The position numbers and the translations under genes are program-made. Below, piece by piece: positions 8,409 through 17,515 of a stretch of 64,000 bases of DNA. The notes below the pieces were generated by a model, which saw only the letters and a list, made by a program, of their open reading frames with translations, was not told the DNA's origin and did not search any database. Within the stretch, counting starts at the first letter, position 1; each line of letters starts with the position of its first letter. Origin of the DNA: DSVZ01 sp964568145 (GTDB lineage Bacteria > Verrucomicrobiota > Verrucomicrobiia > Limisphaerales > J093); NCBI GenBank assembly GCA_964568145.1, contig CAZMOZ010000001.1:310001-374000 (forward strand), read 5' to 3'.

Positions 8409-9392
8409 CTACCAGTTGTGGACCGACTTGCCGTTGGATCCGAACAGCGTGGCCTCGGCTTCTAGGAAAACGATCCGTTCCGGCCGCAATCCGAGTCGCG
8501 CGTCGGACCGGATCGCCGCTGCCAGGTCCTTGACGGGGGCGCTGGCGCGGTCCGCCAGGAACTTGCACGCGTCCACGAACTTGTCGCGCTTCGACGGGCT
8601 CGGTTCGAGCAGATAGGCCTTCAAGGAGGTGGAGATGGATTCGCCCTGGTCCACATCGTCCGCCCACATGTACTGCCGGCGGAAGAGCTTGGGCAGGATC
8701 ACCGGTCCGGCATCCTTGGCCGGGGCGCTGCCGGGCTTGCGGTACGTCAGCGTGCGGTCCAGGAGGCTGATCTTGCTGGTGTAGCCGTTGTGCGCCCACA
8801 CCCCCAGGCGGGCGTCGCGCGCGCGCGCGGTCAGATCGGTCAGGACCCGGATTTCGTCATTGGTCATCGAGTTGTAGAAACTGGGCAGCGCCCAGCCTTG
8901 CTCGACCAGCCATTGGTTGATGTTGAAGTTTGCGCCGCCGTCCGTGACCACCACGTCCCCAATGAACCGGGCATACATGTCGAAAACCTCGTCGGGCTCG
9001 TTGACCTGCGTGATGGCTGCGCACTCCAGCATGTCCTTGTTGCCAAAGGTGGCCCGCAGATGCCCGGCCAGCGCGAGGGCGGCGGATTCCGCGTAGTGCT
9101 GACGCAACTCCTTGAGCCGCGACACCGGTCGGTAATGCAGTTCGGGCGCGTCAATGCCCTGGAGCCGGACCCGCAACGAACCGTCCTTGGTGATAACCGG
9201 CTCCTTGCGGCCCTTGACGCGGACGAACGCGCCGATAAAGGTGTTGGTGGGCTGCGCAGAACCGCTAGGCTGGGCGGTGAACTTGAATGGCGCAGTGCCG
9301 CTGAGTTTGACGCGCAGTGTGTCGGCGTCGGAACTGCCATCCGACCAGATTTGGCGGATGTTGAGCGTGGCGGTGACGGTGAGGAGGCCCAT
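8409..9392 (-). CDS. Staphylococcal-nuclease-like (thermonuclease family) protein
   Basis: The product has 327 residues with the SNase-type OB-fold marks LRVRLQGIDAPELH (Arg, Asp, Glu of the active-site region), an internal QGWALPSFY and RLGVWAH near the end of the domain. No signal peptide is evident with the start MGLLTVTATL at 9392; upstream in-frame residues look non-coding. The C-terminal 130 residues (after about 200) are not part of the nuclease fold and are unrecognised. The usual DGDT turn is altered to SDADT. It stands alone between repeat B1 and the signal peptidase genes. The A/T-rich stretch at 9540-9575 may hold its promoter. Confidence 0.75.
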   Translation of the reverse strand: MGLLTVTATLNIRQIWSDGSSDADTLRVKLSGTAPFKFTAQPSGSAQPTNTFIGAFVRVKGRKEPVITKDGSLRVRLQGIDAPELHYRPVSRLKELRQHYAESAALALAGHLRATFGNKDMLECAAITQVNEPDEVFDMYARFIGDVVVTDGGANFNINQWLVEQGWALPSFYNSMTNDEIRVLTDLTARARDARLGVWAHNGYTSKISLLDRTLTYRKPGSAPAKDAGPVILPKLFRRQYMWADDVDQGESISTSLKAYLLEPSPSKRDKFVDACKFLADRASAPVKDLAAAIRSDARLGLRPERIVFLEAEATLFGSNGKSVHNW

Positions 9393-9598
9393 GGCGATGG
9401 TTGGGGTTAAGGTTGGGCGGGGGGAGAGTGATGTGAACGGAGATGTTGCGACTGGGTTGAACCGGGCTGCCATTGGCCAACCAGTACGCGTATTCGGCCA
9501 GCAACGCAACTGGGTTCGGCAGTTTGGAAGGACGCTTGATTAAATATAACAAACATTGTGCGAATTACAGATAGGCTTGGCCGGACTCGCATCTGCGC

Positions 9599-10840
9599 TT
9601 AGTCCGCCCGGAAACCAAATCTGGGACTCAGCGGCCAGTAAACCGCCAGCACCCGACCCACCACCGCGCTTTGCGGCAGGTCGCCGAATTTCCGGCTGTC
9701 GTAGCTGCTCACCGTGTTGTCGCCCAAGACAAAGATGCAGTCCGGTGCCACGCGATGCACGGTGCGTCCATCCGGAAACTCCGGCGCCAGGGTGCCCGGC
9801 TTGATACGTAATTGCTTGGCGTAGCCGTCGTGGATGTGCCCGCTGTACTCGCCGTCCGCCGGCGGCCCGCGAAAGTCGTAGATGTCCTCGAAATACGGCG
9901 TAGTGTTGTCGAGCCGCCGGCCGTTGATGCGCACGTGGCGGTCGTCACCGATCTGTACGGTTTCGTCGCCGAACGCGACCACGCGTTTGAGGTAAAAGGC
10001 GTTTTCCCGCAGGCGCGGAATTTCTTGGGCGCGGAAGACAACGATCTCGCCACGCCGCAACCGGCGGAAATTCACGCTCAGCCGGTCAATCAACAGATGG
10101 TCGCCGGAGGTGATCGCCAGCTTTACCAGACTCTCGCCGGGCCGGTAAAGACGGTCCGGTTCCAAGCCGGCGTGGTAGAGGAACAGGAATTCGGTGGGAA
10201 CGCCTTGAATGGCCGGAAGCTCCAGCCGCGGCAACGTGAGCGTGTACCAGGTTTCGCCCACCTGGAAAAGCTGCTGACGCAAGCGCAGCATTCTGCCCAG
10301 CAAGGTGTTGACCGGCTGTGGCGGCTCGGCGGCGCGCAGCCGGCCGGACGTCTCCGCCTTCAGCTCGTAGTAACTCCGGCCGTACACGAACCGATCCACT
10401 AGACGTTGCCAGCCTTGGGGTATTTTGCCGTCCGGCTTGCCGCGCAGATTCTCGATGGTCACGCCGTACAGCGTGGGCTGCATCGAGGAGGTGGGCACTT
10501 GCATCGGGGTGGCGACAAACGTCCGGAGCGCCAGCACCGCGATCACTGCGGCGAACAGCGTTTCGACGCCGTCCTTGACGCGGTGACGACGCGGATCCTC
10601 CAAGCAGGCGTAGGCGGTGGCGCGGAGATCGTCGCGCGCGGCCTGGACGGCGGCGGGCGGTTCGGCAGCGAGCAGGCTTTGGCGCAAGCGGTCCAAAGCC
10701 GCCCGGATGGCTTGGGCCGCTTCGGGCGGGATGAGGTCGCGCTGCCGACGGAGCTGGGTGCGGGTGCGGCGGTATTCATCGGTGGCGCTCCGGTAACGGC
10801 GGGAGCTGAGCCAGCGCCAGATGAACCGCAAGCCTTTCAC
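9599..10840 (-). CDS. lepB: Signal peptidase I (second of a tandem pair)
   Basis: This 413-residue protein starts with GTG. An N-terminal cytosolic arm of about 90 charged residues is followed by one membrane helix (residues 94-108), the catalytic Ser119 in VPTSSMQPTLYG, and the general base Lys285 in FYLKRVVAFGDETVQI; GDNTVSSYDSR is the conserved box E. The family normally has 200-350 residues, so both the cytosolic arm and the insert between Ser and Lys are long. Its GTG overlaps the stop of the upstream paralogue (GTGA). It cleaves signal peptides of exported preproteins at the outer face of the membrane. Confidence 0.88.
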   Translation of the reverse strand: MKGLRFIWRWLSSRRYRSATDEYRRTRTQLRRQRDLIPPEAAQAIRAALDRLRQSLLAAEPPAAVQAARDDLRATAYACLEDPRRHRVKDGVETLFAAVIAVLALRTFVATPMQVPTSSMQPTLYGVTIENLRGKPDGKIPQGWQRLVDRFVYGRSYYELKAETSGRLRAAEPPQPVNTLLGRMLRLRQQLFQVGETWYTLTLPRLELPAIQGVPTEFLFLYHAGLEPDRLYRPGESLVKLAITSGDHLLIDRLSVNFRRLRRGEIVVFRAQEIPRLRENAFYLKRVVAFGDETVQIGDDRHVRINGRRLDNTTPYFEDIYDFRGPPADGEYSGHIHDGYAKQLRIKPGTLAPEFPDGRTVHRVAPDCIFVLGDNTVSSYDSRKFGDLPQSAVVGRVLAVYWPLSPRFGFRAD

Positions 10841-12030
10841 TGCCAGACCGGTCCGAAGCGGCTGGTGAACGGCCAGAACACGAAGAACGCCTTGCCCACA
10901 ACGTATTCCCGCGGGAAATCTCCCCAGCCCCGGCCGTCCCAACTGTTCATCGTGTTGTCGCCGAAAGCCAGATAGTGGTTGGGACGCACTTGGAATTCGG
11001 CGTTGCCGTCGAAAAACAACGGCGCGAAGCCGCGGCCGGCGTATTCGAGCGCCAGCTTGTTGTTCACGTGGCCGGAATAAACGCTGTCCCGCGGCGGTCC
11101 GTTGAAGTCGTACACCTTGCGGAAGCCGGGCGTGTTTTTGTCCAGCCACACCCCGTCGATGTACACGTGACGGTCATCGCCGATGCGCACCCGCTCCCCA
11201 CCCAAGGCTATGAGGCGCTTGATGTAATGCGTGTTGTCCACCAGGATGTCCTGGCCACGGTAAGTGACCAGCTTGCGCTCCAGGTCCACAGTGTGAAACA
11301 CGATGATTTCACCACGGCGCGGCCGGCGGAAGTTGTAGGTCAGGCGGTCCACGAACAGCCGGTCTCCACTGGAGACCTTCAGCCGGAAAACGGTCTGGCC
11401 ACGTTTGAACACGTGTCCGGCGCGGGGGCCGAGAAACTCAGCCAGCCGGTCTGGCGGCCAGAAGAACGTGTAAGTGTCGCGACCCAAGGAGAACCGCTGC
11501 GTCTTCACGAAGCCGAACAATGTCGCCACCGGCTCGACCCGCAGCACGCCCTCGTCCCTGGCGATCCATTGGTGGTAATCAATGCCGCGGAACCAGTCCA
11601 CGAAGCGGCGCCAGCGCGGCGGGATTTCCGTTTCCTGTCCCGGCGCGGCGAGGTCTGTGACCACGTTGCCAAACAGCGTGGGCTGGGCCGAGCCGGAAGG
11701 GATCTTCATCGGCTGGATGAAGAAGCTGAAGATGCCCAGGATCAGCACGCCGCTGACGAGGAACTCCTTGAGGTTCTCGCGCACGCCGGGGTTGGCGTAC
11801 GGCTTGAGCCAGCGCGTGGCCGTCTTCTCCAGTTCGGCCATGGCGGCCTTCAACGCCGCACGATCCAGGGTGCGCCGCCACGTCGCGTCAAAGGTCGTCA
11901 GCGCCGCGGCGACTTCGCCGCAGGCCTTCTCGGCCAGCTCGTCGCGCTGGGAATTGAGGATGTACCAGACCTGCTTGCGCAACTCGGCGGCCTGCCGGTA
12001 GGTGCGCGAGACAAACCATCGCCAGTTCAT
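10837..12030 (-). CDS. lepB: Signal peptidase I (first of a tandem pair)
   Basis: This 397-residue paralogue of the downstream gene has the same plan: a charged N-terminal arm (1-85), a membrane helix (90-107), Ser114 in IPSGSAQPTLFG, Lys271 in HYIKRLIALGGERV and FGDNTMNSWDGR. The usual SGSMxPTL reads SGSAQPTL, so the Met next to the nucleophile is Ala; the catalytic Ser and Lys are intact. It lies 48 bases downstream of lepA, an arrangement (lepA-lepB) common in bacteria, and overlaps the next gene by four bases. The two copies may differ in substrate preference; that is inference. Confidence 0.88.
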   Translation of the reverse strand: MNWRWFVSRTYRQAAELRKQVWYILNSQRDELAEKACGEVAAALTTFDATWRRTLDRAALKAAMAELEKTATRWLKPYANPGVRENLKEFLVSGVLILGIFSFFIQPMKIPSGSAQPTLFGNVVTDLAAPGQETEIPPRWRRFVDWFRGIDYHQWIARDEGVLRVEPVATLFGFVKTQRFSLGRDTYTFFWPPDRLAEFLGPRAGHVFKRGQTVFRLKVSSGDRLFVDRLTYNFRRPRRGEIIVFHTVDLERKLVTYRGQDILVDNTHYIKRLIALGGERVRIGDDRHVYIDGVWLDKNTPGFRKVYDFNGPPRDSVYSGHVNNKLALEYAGRGFAPLFFDGNAEFQVRPNHYLAFGDNTMNSWDGRGWGDFPREYVVGKAFFVFWPFTSRFGPVWQ

Positions 12031-12078
12031 GTTGTTGAATCCGCTCCGCTCCGGGTCCCCGGCCCTGCCCTGCCGCGG

Positions 12079-13869
12079 CTAGGCCTTGAGGACTTGAATG
12101 AAGGCTTCCTGCGGGATGTCCACGGAACCGATGGACTTCATGCGTTTTTTGCCTTCCTTTTGTTTCTCCAGCAGCTTGCGTTTGCGGGTGATGTCGCCAC
12201 CGTAGCACTTGGCGGTCACGTCCTTGCGAAAGGCGCTGACGGTCTCGCGGGCGACGATCTTGCCGCCGATGGCCGCCTGGATGGCAACGGCGAACTGCTG
12301 CCGGGGAATGACCTCCTTGAGCTTGGCAGCCAGGGCGCGGCCGCGCGACTCCGCCTTGTCGCGGTGGACGATGCACGAAAAAGCGTCCACCGGCTCGCCA
12401 TTGACCAACATCTCCAGCTTCACCATGTCGGACACCTGGTAGCCCGCGTGCTCGTAATCCATCGAGCCGTAGCCGCGGGTGAGGCTTTTGATGCGGTCGT
12501 GGAAATCAATCAGGATTTCGTTCAGCGGCAGCATGGTGGTGAGCATGACCCGCCGGGTGTCGAGCGTCTCGGTGTGGTCCAGCACGCCACGTTTCTCGGT
12601 GATCAAGGCCATCATGTCGCCAATGTACTCGTTCGGGCAGATGATGAAGGCCTTCACGACCGGTTCCTCGATGTGGCCAATGTACGTGACCTCGGGCAGG
12701 AACGCCGGGTTGTCCACCTCCTTGACCGCGCCGTCGGTGAGCGTCACGCGGTACACCACGCTCGGGTACGTGGCGATGATGTCCATCCCGTAATGCCGGC
12801 GCAGACGCTCCTGGACGATTTCGAGGTGCAGCAGGCCGAGGAACCCGCACCGGAAGCCGAAGCCCAGCGCCACCGAACTCTCCGCCTGGTACACGAACGC
12901 GGGGTCGTTCAACTGCAGCTTGGCGAGGTTGGCCTTCAAGTGCTCGTAGTCCGCGGTGTTGATCGGGTACAGGCCGCTGAACACCATCGGATGCACCTCC
13001 TGGAAGCCCGGCAGGGCCGGCGACGGGTGCTTCGCGTCCGTGAAGGTGTCGCCCATCCTGACCTCCTTCGGGGTCTTGATGTTCGCGGTGATGTAGCCGG
13101 TTTCGCCGGCGGAAAGCTTCTCGCGCGGGTACGGCTTGGGATTGAAACTGCCCACCTCCTTGACCTCGTAAGTCCTCCCGGTGTGGAGCAGTTTCACCTG
13201 CATCCCCGGTCGCACCTCGCCATTGAAGATGCGCACGTGCGTGACGACGCCTTTGTAGGTGTCGAAGTACGAGTCAAAGCACAGCGCCTGTAAGCTGGGC
13301 GCGCCGGTGGGCTTGGGCGGCGGGATGCGCGTGACGATCGCCTCAAGGATGTCGTCAATGCCGATGCCTTCCTTGGCGCTGGCCGGGATGGCGGTGTCCG
13401 CCGGGATGGCGAGGATGTCTTCGAGCTGGGTCCTGGCGAGGGCCACGTCGGCGTGCGGCAGGTCAATCTTGTTGATCACCGGGATGATCGTCAGGTTCTG
13501 CTTTATGGCCAGGTGGACATTGGCCACCGTTTGCGCCTCCACGCCTTGCGCGGCGTCCACGATGAGCAGCGCGCCTTCGCACGCGCTCAAGCTGCGCGAC
13601 ACCTCGTACGAAAAGTCCACGTGGCCCGGGGTGTCAATGAGGTTCAGCTCGTAGGTTTCCCCATTCTTCGCCCGGTACAGCATTGTCACCGGGTGCGCCT
13701 TGATGGTGATGCCGCGCTCCCGTTCAAGGTCCATTGAATCCAGCAACTGCGCCTGCATCTCGCGGTCCGAAATCGTGCCGGTGCGGTGCAGCAAGCGGTC
13801 GCTCAACGTCGTCTTGCCGTGGTCAATGTGGGCAATGATGCTGAAATTGCGTATGTGTGCGGCGTCCAT
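12079..13869 (-). CDS. lepA: Elongation factor 4 (LepA)
   Basis: This 598-residue translational GTPase has the normal family length. The G motifs are AHIDHGKTTL (G1), RGITIK (G2), DTPGH (G3), NKIDLP (G4) and SAKEG (G5). The C-terminal LepA-specific domain ends with KCYGGDITRKRKLLEKQKEG and RMKSIGSVDIPQEAF. It binds stalled or mistranslocated ribosomes and affects initiation and assembly. The ATG at 13869 begins MDAAHIRNFSIIAHID, the conserved start. Tandem lepB genes follow. Confidence 0.97.
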   Translation of the reverse strand: MDAAHIRNFSIIAHIDHGKTTLSDRLLHRTGTISDREMQAQLLDSMDLERERGITIKAHPVTMLYRAKNGETYELNLIDTPGHVDFSYEVSRSLSACEGALLIVDAAQGVEAQTVANVHLAIKQNLTIIPVINKIDLPHADVALARTQLEDILAIPADTAIPASAKEGIGIDDILEAIVTRIPPPKPTGAPSLQALCFDSYFDTYKGVVTHVRIFNGEVRPGMQVKLLHTGRTYEVKEVGSFNPKPYPREKLSAGETGYITANIKTPKEVRMGDTFTDAKHPSPALPGFQEVHPMVFSGLYPINTADYEHLKANLAKLQLNDPAFVYQAESSVALGFGFRCGFLGLLHLEIVQERLRRHYGMDIIATYPSVVYRVTLTDGAVKEVDNPAFLPEVTYIGHIEEPVVKAFIICPNEYIGDMMALITEKRGVLDHTETLDTRRVMLTTMLPLNEILIDFHDRIKSLTRGYGSMDYEHAGYQVSDMVKLEMLVNGEPVDAFSCIVHRDKAESRGRALAAKLKEVIPRQQFAVAIQAAIGGKIVARETVSAFRKDVTAKCYGGDITRKRKLLEKQKEGKKRMKSIGSVDIPQEAFIQVLKA

Positions 13870-14139
13870 GAATGTCCTGCGCCGGCGGCCCGCGCCGCCG
13901 TCTGCCTGCGTCCCCGGAAAATAACCTCGAAGGCCGGAGTGGAAAGACCAAAGTGGGCGTGCGCGCAGCTGCGGCGCCCACTCCGCCGACAACTTTCGGA
14001 GGGCCGAGTTTCATGAGGCCCACGCGAGCCATGCCTTCTGGAGATTGCTCGGGCCGCGGCGCAGCGCGTCCCAGCAATCGGTGATGCCACGATCCGGTAG
14101 GGCGCTTCTGCGCCTGCGCCTTTCAGCGGAGCCCAGGGG

Positions 14140-14197
14140 GGTCGCCTCTCGCTGAGAGGCGACGCCTTCCGGCCTCTGAGCCAGAGGCCGGCTACCC
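14140..14197 (-). repeat. Interspersed stacked-hairpin repeat, family C copy 1
   Basis: In the 390-base gap between the divergent lepA and pabB genes, a minus-strand copy of the C family reads GTAGCCGGCCTCTGGCTCAG and continues with a second stem (GTCGCCTCTC with GAGAGGCGAC). Other copies lie at 21116, 30340, 32092 and 36253-36393. The rest of the gap (13870-14139) shows only a degenerate GC-rich inverted segment near 13930-14010, possibly an old family A copy, and no gene. Confidence 0.75.
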
Positions 14198-14260
14198 CGC
14201 CCGGCCCCCACCAATCGCTTTCCGGCTCGCCGGGCGGCCGGCAGCGGCTACGTTTCCGCC

Positions 14261-15745
14261 GTGCGCACCCGCGCCCTGCAAATCCACACCGCCCACACGC
14301 CGCAGTCGCTGGCCGCCGGCGTCCGGCACCAAGGCGGGCTGGTGCTGCTCGAAAGCGCCGGCTGGTGGGCCGGGCCGGGGCGGTTTTCGTTCGTGGCCGC
14401 GGCGCCACAACAGGTGTTCCGCAGCCGCGGCGCCTGTTGCGAGGTGATCCGCGACGGCGGCGCGCGCGTGACCTTCGGCAATCCCTGGCGCGTGCTGGAC
14501 CGGCTGCTGGATCGCCACGACCTCGCGGACGAGGCAGACCTGCCGTTCCCGGCTGGTTTCTGCGCCGGCTTCTGGGGCTACGAACTGCGGCAATTCATCG
14601 AACCCAAGCTGCGGCCGCATCCGGTCGCCGATCTGGACTTCCCGGATTGCTGGCTCGGTTTTTACGACAGCCTCGTCGTCTTCGACCACGAGACCGGCGG
14701 CGCGTGGATCATTTCCACCGGCCTGCAACCCGACGGCTCGCGCCTGCCCGGGCGCCTGGAGGAGCGCCTGGATTTCTGGTGGCGGCTGCTCGAAACGCCG
14801 CCGTCACCCACGAAGGGCATCATCCTCCTCGACACGCCGCCCGCGCTCGAGACGATGGACCGCCAGGCTTACGTGGAGCGGGTGCGCCGGGCGCAACGCT
14901 ACATCCGGCAAGGTGACATTTATCAGGTAAACCTCGCCCAGCGCTGGACCGTCCGGCCCGGCCTCGAAGCCTGGAACCTGTACCAGGCGCTCACCCGCCG
15001 CTCGCCCGCGCCTTTCGCCGCGTTCCTCGAGGGCGACGACTTCGCGCTCGCCTCGGCCTCGCCCGAGCTTTTCCTGCGACTCGACGGCCTGACCGTGCGC
15101 ACGCGGCCCATCAAAGGCACCCGGCCGCGCGGCGCGGACCCGGCCGCGGACGCCGCGCTCGCGGAGGAATTGCGCGCCAGCGCCAAGGAACGCGCCGAGT
15201 TGACGATGATCACCGACCTGCTGCGAAACGACCTCGGCAAGGTGTGCGCCTGCGGCTCGGTGCGGGTGCCGGAGTTGATGCGGCTGGAGATCTTCAGCCA
15301 CGTGCAGCATCTGGTGTCCACGGTGGAAGGCCGCCTCCGCGCGGGCGTCACGCACCTGCAAGCCCTCGAGGCCTGTTTCCCCGGCGGCAGCATCACCGGC
15401 GCGCCCAAATTCCGCGCCCTGCAGCTCATTGACGAGTTCGAGCCCGTCGGCCGGGGGCCGTTCACCGGCTGCCTCGGCTACCTTGGCTTCAACCGCCAGA
15501 GCCAGCTCGCCATGACCATCCGTACCGCGTTCTGCCGGCCGGAGGTGACGGGGTATTACGCCGGCGCCGGCATCGTGGCCGACTCGGACCCGGAGGCGGA
15601 GTACGCCGAGACTCTCGCCAAGGCCCGGGGATTTCTTGATTGCCTTGACAACCGCGGCGCAGGCGCGGACAGCTTGGCGGTGGCCGACCTGCTTGGCCGG
15701 CTGTTTAAGGAAGAAACCGAGGTGCGCGCATGGTCGTTTACTTGA
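14261..15745 (+). CDS. pabB: Aminodeoxychorismate synthase component I
   Basis: This 494-residue chorismate-binding enzyme starts with GTG. It converts chorismate and ammonia to 4-amino-4-deoxychorismate for folate synthesis. The C-terminal catalytic domain has QGDIYQVNLAQRW, the PIKGTRPRG motif whose Lys marks ADC synthase rather than anthranilate synthase, ITDLLRNDLGKVC, FPGGSITGAPK and GYYAGAGIVADSDPEAEYAET. The N-terminal half is the usual TrpE-like regulatory lobe. The next gene, a PabC-type lyase, starts 16 bases before its stop, which supports the folate role over tryptophan synthesis. The amidotransferase PabA is not in the window. Confidence 0.92.
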   Translation: MRTRALQIHTAHTPQSLAAGVRHQGGLVLLESAGWWAGPGRFSFVAAAPQQVFRSRGACCEVIRDGGARVTFGNPWRVLDRLLDRHDLADEADLPFPAGFCAGFWGYELRQFIEPKLRPHPVADLDFPDCWLGFYDSLVVFDHETGGAWIISTGLQPDGSRLPGRLEERLDFWWRLLETPPSPTKGIILLDTPPALETMDRQAYVERVRRAQRYIRQGDIYQVNLAQRWTVRPGLEAWNLYQALTRRSPAPFAAFLEGDDFALASASPELFLRLDGLTVRTRPIKGTRPRGADPAADAALAEELRASAKERAELTMITDLLRNDLGKVCACGSVRVPELMRLEIFSHVQHLVSTVEGRLRAGVTHLQALEACFPGGSITGAPKFRALQLIDEFEPVGRGPFTGCLGYLGFNRQSQLAMTIRTAFCRPEVTGYYAGAGIVADSDPEAEYAETLAKARGFLDCLDNRGAGADSLAVADLLGRLFKEETEVRAWSFT

Positions 15746-16608
15746 ACGGCGAATTCGTACCCGAGGCTGAGGCCAGGGTTTCGGTCTTCGACCGCGCCTT
15801 CTTGTACGGCGACAGCCTGTTCGAGACCATGCGGGTCTGCAACGGCCGCGTCTTCCGCTGGAACCAGCACCTCGACCGTTTCCAGCGCAGCGCGGAGGCG
15901 CTGCAATTCCGCAATCCGATCCCGCCGTCGGAGCTGCGCCGCGCCGCGCGGCAACTGCTCGAGGAGAACGCGTTTACCGACGGCGCGCTGCGGCTCACGC
16001 TCACCCGCGGCGTGGGCCCGCGGGGTTATTCGCCGCGCGACGCGCACTCGCCGACCGTGGTCATGAGCTTGCACGAAGCGCCGCTCCACACCGATCCCGC
16101 CCCGCGCTGGCGCATGATCACCAGTTCGATGCGGCTGGTGCCCGCGGACCGGCTGGCCTCGCACAAAACCGGGAGCAAGCTCCTTCAAATCATGGCCCGC
16201 CTCGAAGCCGGGGCCGCCGGCGCCGACGAAGCCCTGCTCTTGAACACCAACGGCGAAGTGGCCGAAGGCGCGGGCGGCAACGTGTTCTGGGTGCGCGGTC
16301 CGGTGATCTACACCTCGCCCACCGCCGTCGGCGTGCTGCCGGGCATCACCCGCGCCGTGATCCTGGAAATCTGCGCCGCGCACAACTTCATCGTGAAGAA
16401 ACGGCTGACCAAGGTGGAGATGGTCAAGACCTCCGACGCCTTGTTCCTGACCAATTGCGCGCACGGCATCGTCGAGGTCGGCATGCTCGACGACCACCCG
16501 TTTCCCGGCAACGAACTGGTGGGCAGGCTGCGCCACCTGTACACCGAGGTCGTCCACAAGGAATGCGGGCTGGGCGTCTCCGCGCCCGTGGCCGCCGCGC
16601 CGTCGTGA
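15730..16608 (+). CDS. pabC: Class IV aminotransferase, probable aminodeoxychorismate lyase
   Basis: This 292-residue fold-type IV PLP enzyme begins MVVYLNGEFVPEAEARVSVFD. GDSLFETMRV, the PLP Lys in SHKTGSKLLQ, NTNGEVAEGAGGNVFWV and GVLPGITRAVIL mark the family (PabC, IlvE, D-amino-acid transaminase). PabC releases pyruvate from aminodeoxychorismate to give 4-aminobenzoate. Its 16-base overlap with pabB makes this the best assignment; sequence alone does not exclude a branched-chain aminotransferase. Confidence 0.85.
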   Translation: MVVYLNGEFVPEAEARVSVFDRAFLYGDSLFETMRVCNGRVFRWNQHLDRFQRSAEALQFRNPIPPSELRRAARQLLEENAFTDGALRLTLTRGVGPRGYSPRDAHSPTVVMSLHEAPLHTDPAPRWRMITSSMRLVPADRLASHKTGSKLLQIMARLEAGAAGADEALLLNTNGEVAEGAGGNVFWVRGPVIYTSPTAVGVLPGITRAVILEICAAHNFIVKKRLTKVEMVKTSDALFLTNCAHGIVEVGMLDDHPFPGNELVGRLRHLYTEVVHKECGLGVSAPVAAAPS

Positions 16609-16928
16609 CTCCCCTGCCCCGCCTCGCTGTGAACCTGCCGCCGTCGCCCCGGCTCCGCGACCTGAAGGCCGCCGCCCAGTTGCTCAAGCCGCTGCTCAAG
16701 ATCGGCAAGGACGGCGTGTCGCCGGGCTTCCTGGCCGCGCTCAACCAGGCATTGCGCGATCACGAACTGGTAAAGGTGCGCTTCGAGGAGTTGAAGACCG
16801 AAAAGAAAACCCTCGCGCCTGAGTTGGCGGCGAAGACCGGCAGCCGCCTCGTGATGCGCGTCGGCCACGTGGCCGTGTACTACCGCCCGCGCCCGGCTGC
16901 CCCTGCCGCGCCTGGCGTGACCTCCTGA
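16605..16928 (+). CDS. yhbY: YhbY/CRS1-CRM domain RNA-binding protein
   Basis: The product has 107 residues. The CRM domain reads KAAAQLLKPLLKIGKDGVSP, then a central DHELVKVRFEE segment and a C-terminal VMRVGHVAVYYRP; KIGKDGVS is the GxxG-type RNA loop of the family. YhbY binds the pre-50S ribosomal particle. The GTG at 16605 overlaps the pabC stop (GTGA); a longer frame upstream is a shadow of pabC. It is probably the last gene of the pabB operon. Confidence 0.88.
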   Translation: MTPLPRLAVNLPPSPRLRDLKAAAQLLKPLLKIGKDGVSPGFLAALNQALRDHELVKVRFEELKTEKKTLAPELAAKTGSRLVMRVGHVAVYYRPRPAAPAAPGVTS

Positions 16929-17159
16929 GCGCCTTCCGCGTGGCCGGGCGCCAGACCGCAGCCGCCACCGGCCCCGCGGGACTGCCTTCCGCCCGCGAGA
17001 ACCTCGGCGCCGCTCCTTGTGGCTTGGCATGGCTGCCCGGCCAGTTTCAGCTAGCCCCAACAGTTTTCCGGTGCTCCCACGCGCGGCCTGCAGTTCCGGT
17101 GGGGGAAAAGCAGAAACTGCGGGAAGGGCTTGGAAAACGTCCCCGAGGGCATCGGCGGT

Positions 17160-17335
17160 CCCCTCTCCCTGAGGGAGAGGGTCAGGGTGAGGGTGAACAG
17201 GACTCAATCAATCCACGCATGCCCGAGGCCGGTGGGCGCGGCACCAAGAACTCGGTGAACGGCACGGCGGGGAGGCAACCTGTGTTTCCTTTCCCCTCCC
17301 CCACGCCCTCTCCCCGGCAGAGAGGGAGAAGCGTG
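17160..17335. repeat. CCCTCTCC palindromic repeats (family D) in the yhbY-permease gap
   Basis: The gap 16929-17515 has no gene that I can support. It contains a family D palindrome at about 17160-17195 (CCCTCTCCCTGAGGGAGAGG followed by GTCAGGGTGAGGG) and a second one at about 17296-17333 (CTCCCCCACGCCCTCTCCCC then GAGAGGGAGAAG). Related elements sit inside coding frames in the island at 36634, 37292, 42827 and 44019. Confidence 0.7.
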
Positions 17336-17424
17336 CGCCGTCTCCTGTGAAAACCCGCGGCGGGGTTGGCGGGACGCGCTTTCTTGCGGCCGCCATCCTG
17401 GTTGCGGCGCAAGCCGCGCTGGGT

Positions 17425-17465
17425 CCATTTGAGTTCATTCGTGGTCGTGTCCATTCGTGGTTCCC
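17425..17465. repeat. CATTCGTG-type short repeat
   Basis: The stretch contains GAGTTCATTCGTGG, TCGTGTCCATTCGTGG and TTC, a tandem of a CATTCGTGG unit. A related sequence in inverse orientation occurs at 63875-63908 (ACCACGATTGAACAC then GGACACGAAT). It lies upstream of the amino acid permease start. Function is unknown. Confidence 0.4.
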
Positions 17466-17515
17466 CGCCGATTCGCCGTTGACCGCCGCCCCAGCTTCCC
17501 GCTCTCCTTTCCGGC

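Noticed and set aside
10975..13293. 772-codon plus-strand frame opposite lepB and lepA
   Set aside because: Shadow of two well-supported minus-strand genes; rich in His, Arg, Val and Glu with no motif.
14261..15745. Anthranilate synthase component I (trpE)
   Set aside because: PIKGT with the Lys nucleophile and the overlap with a PabC-type gene favour aminodeoxychorismate synthase.
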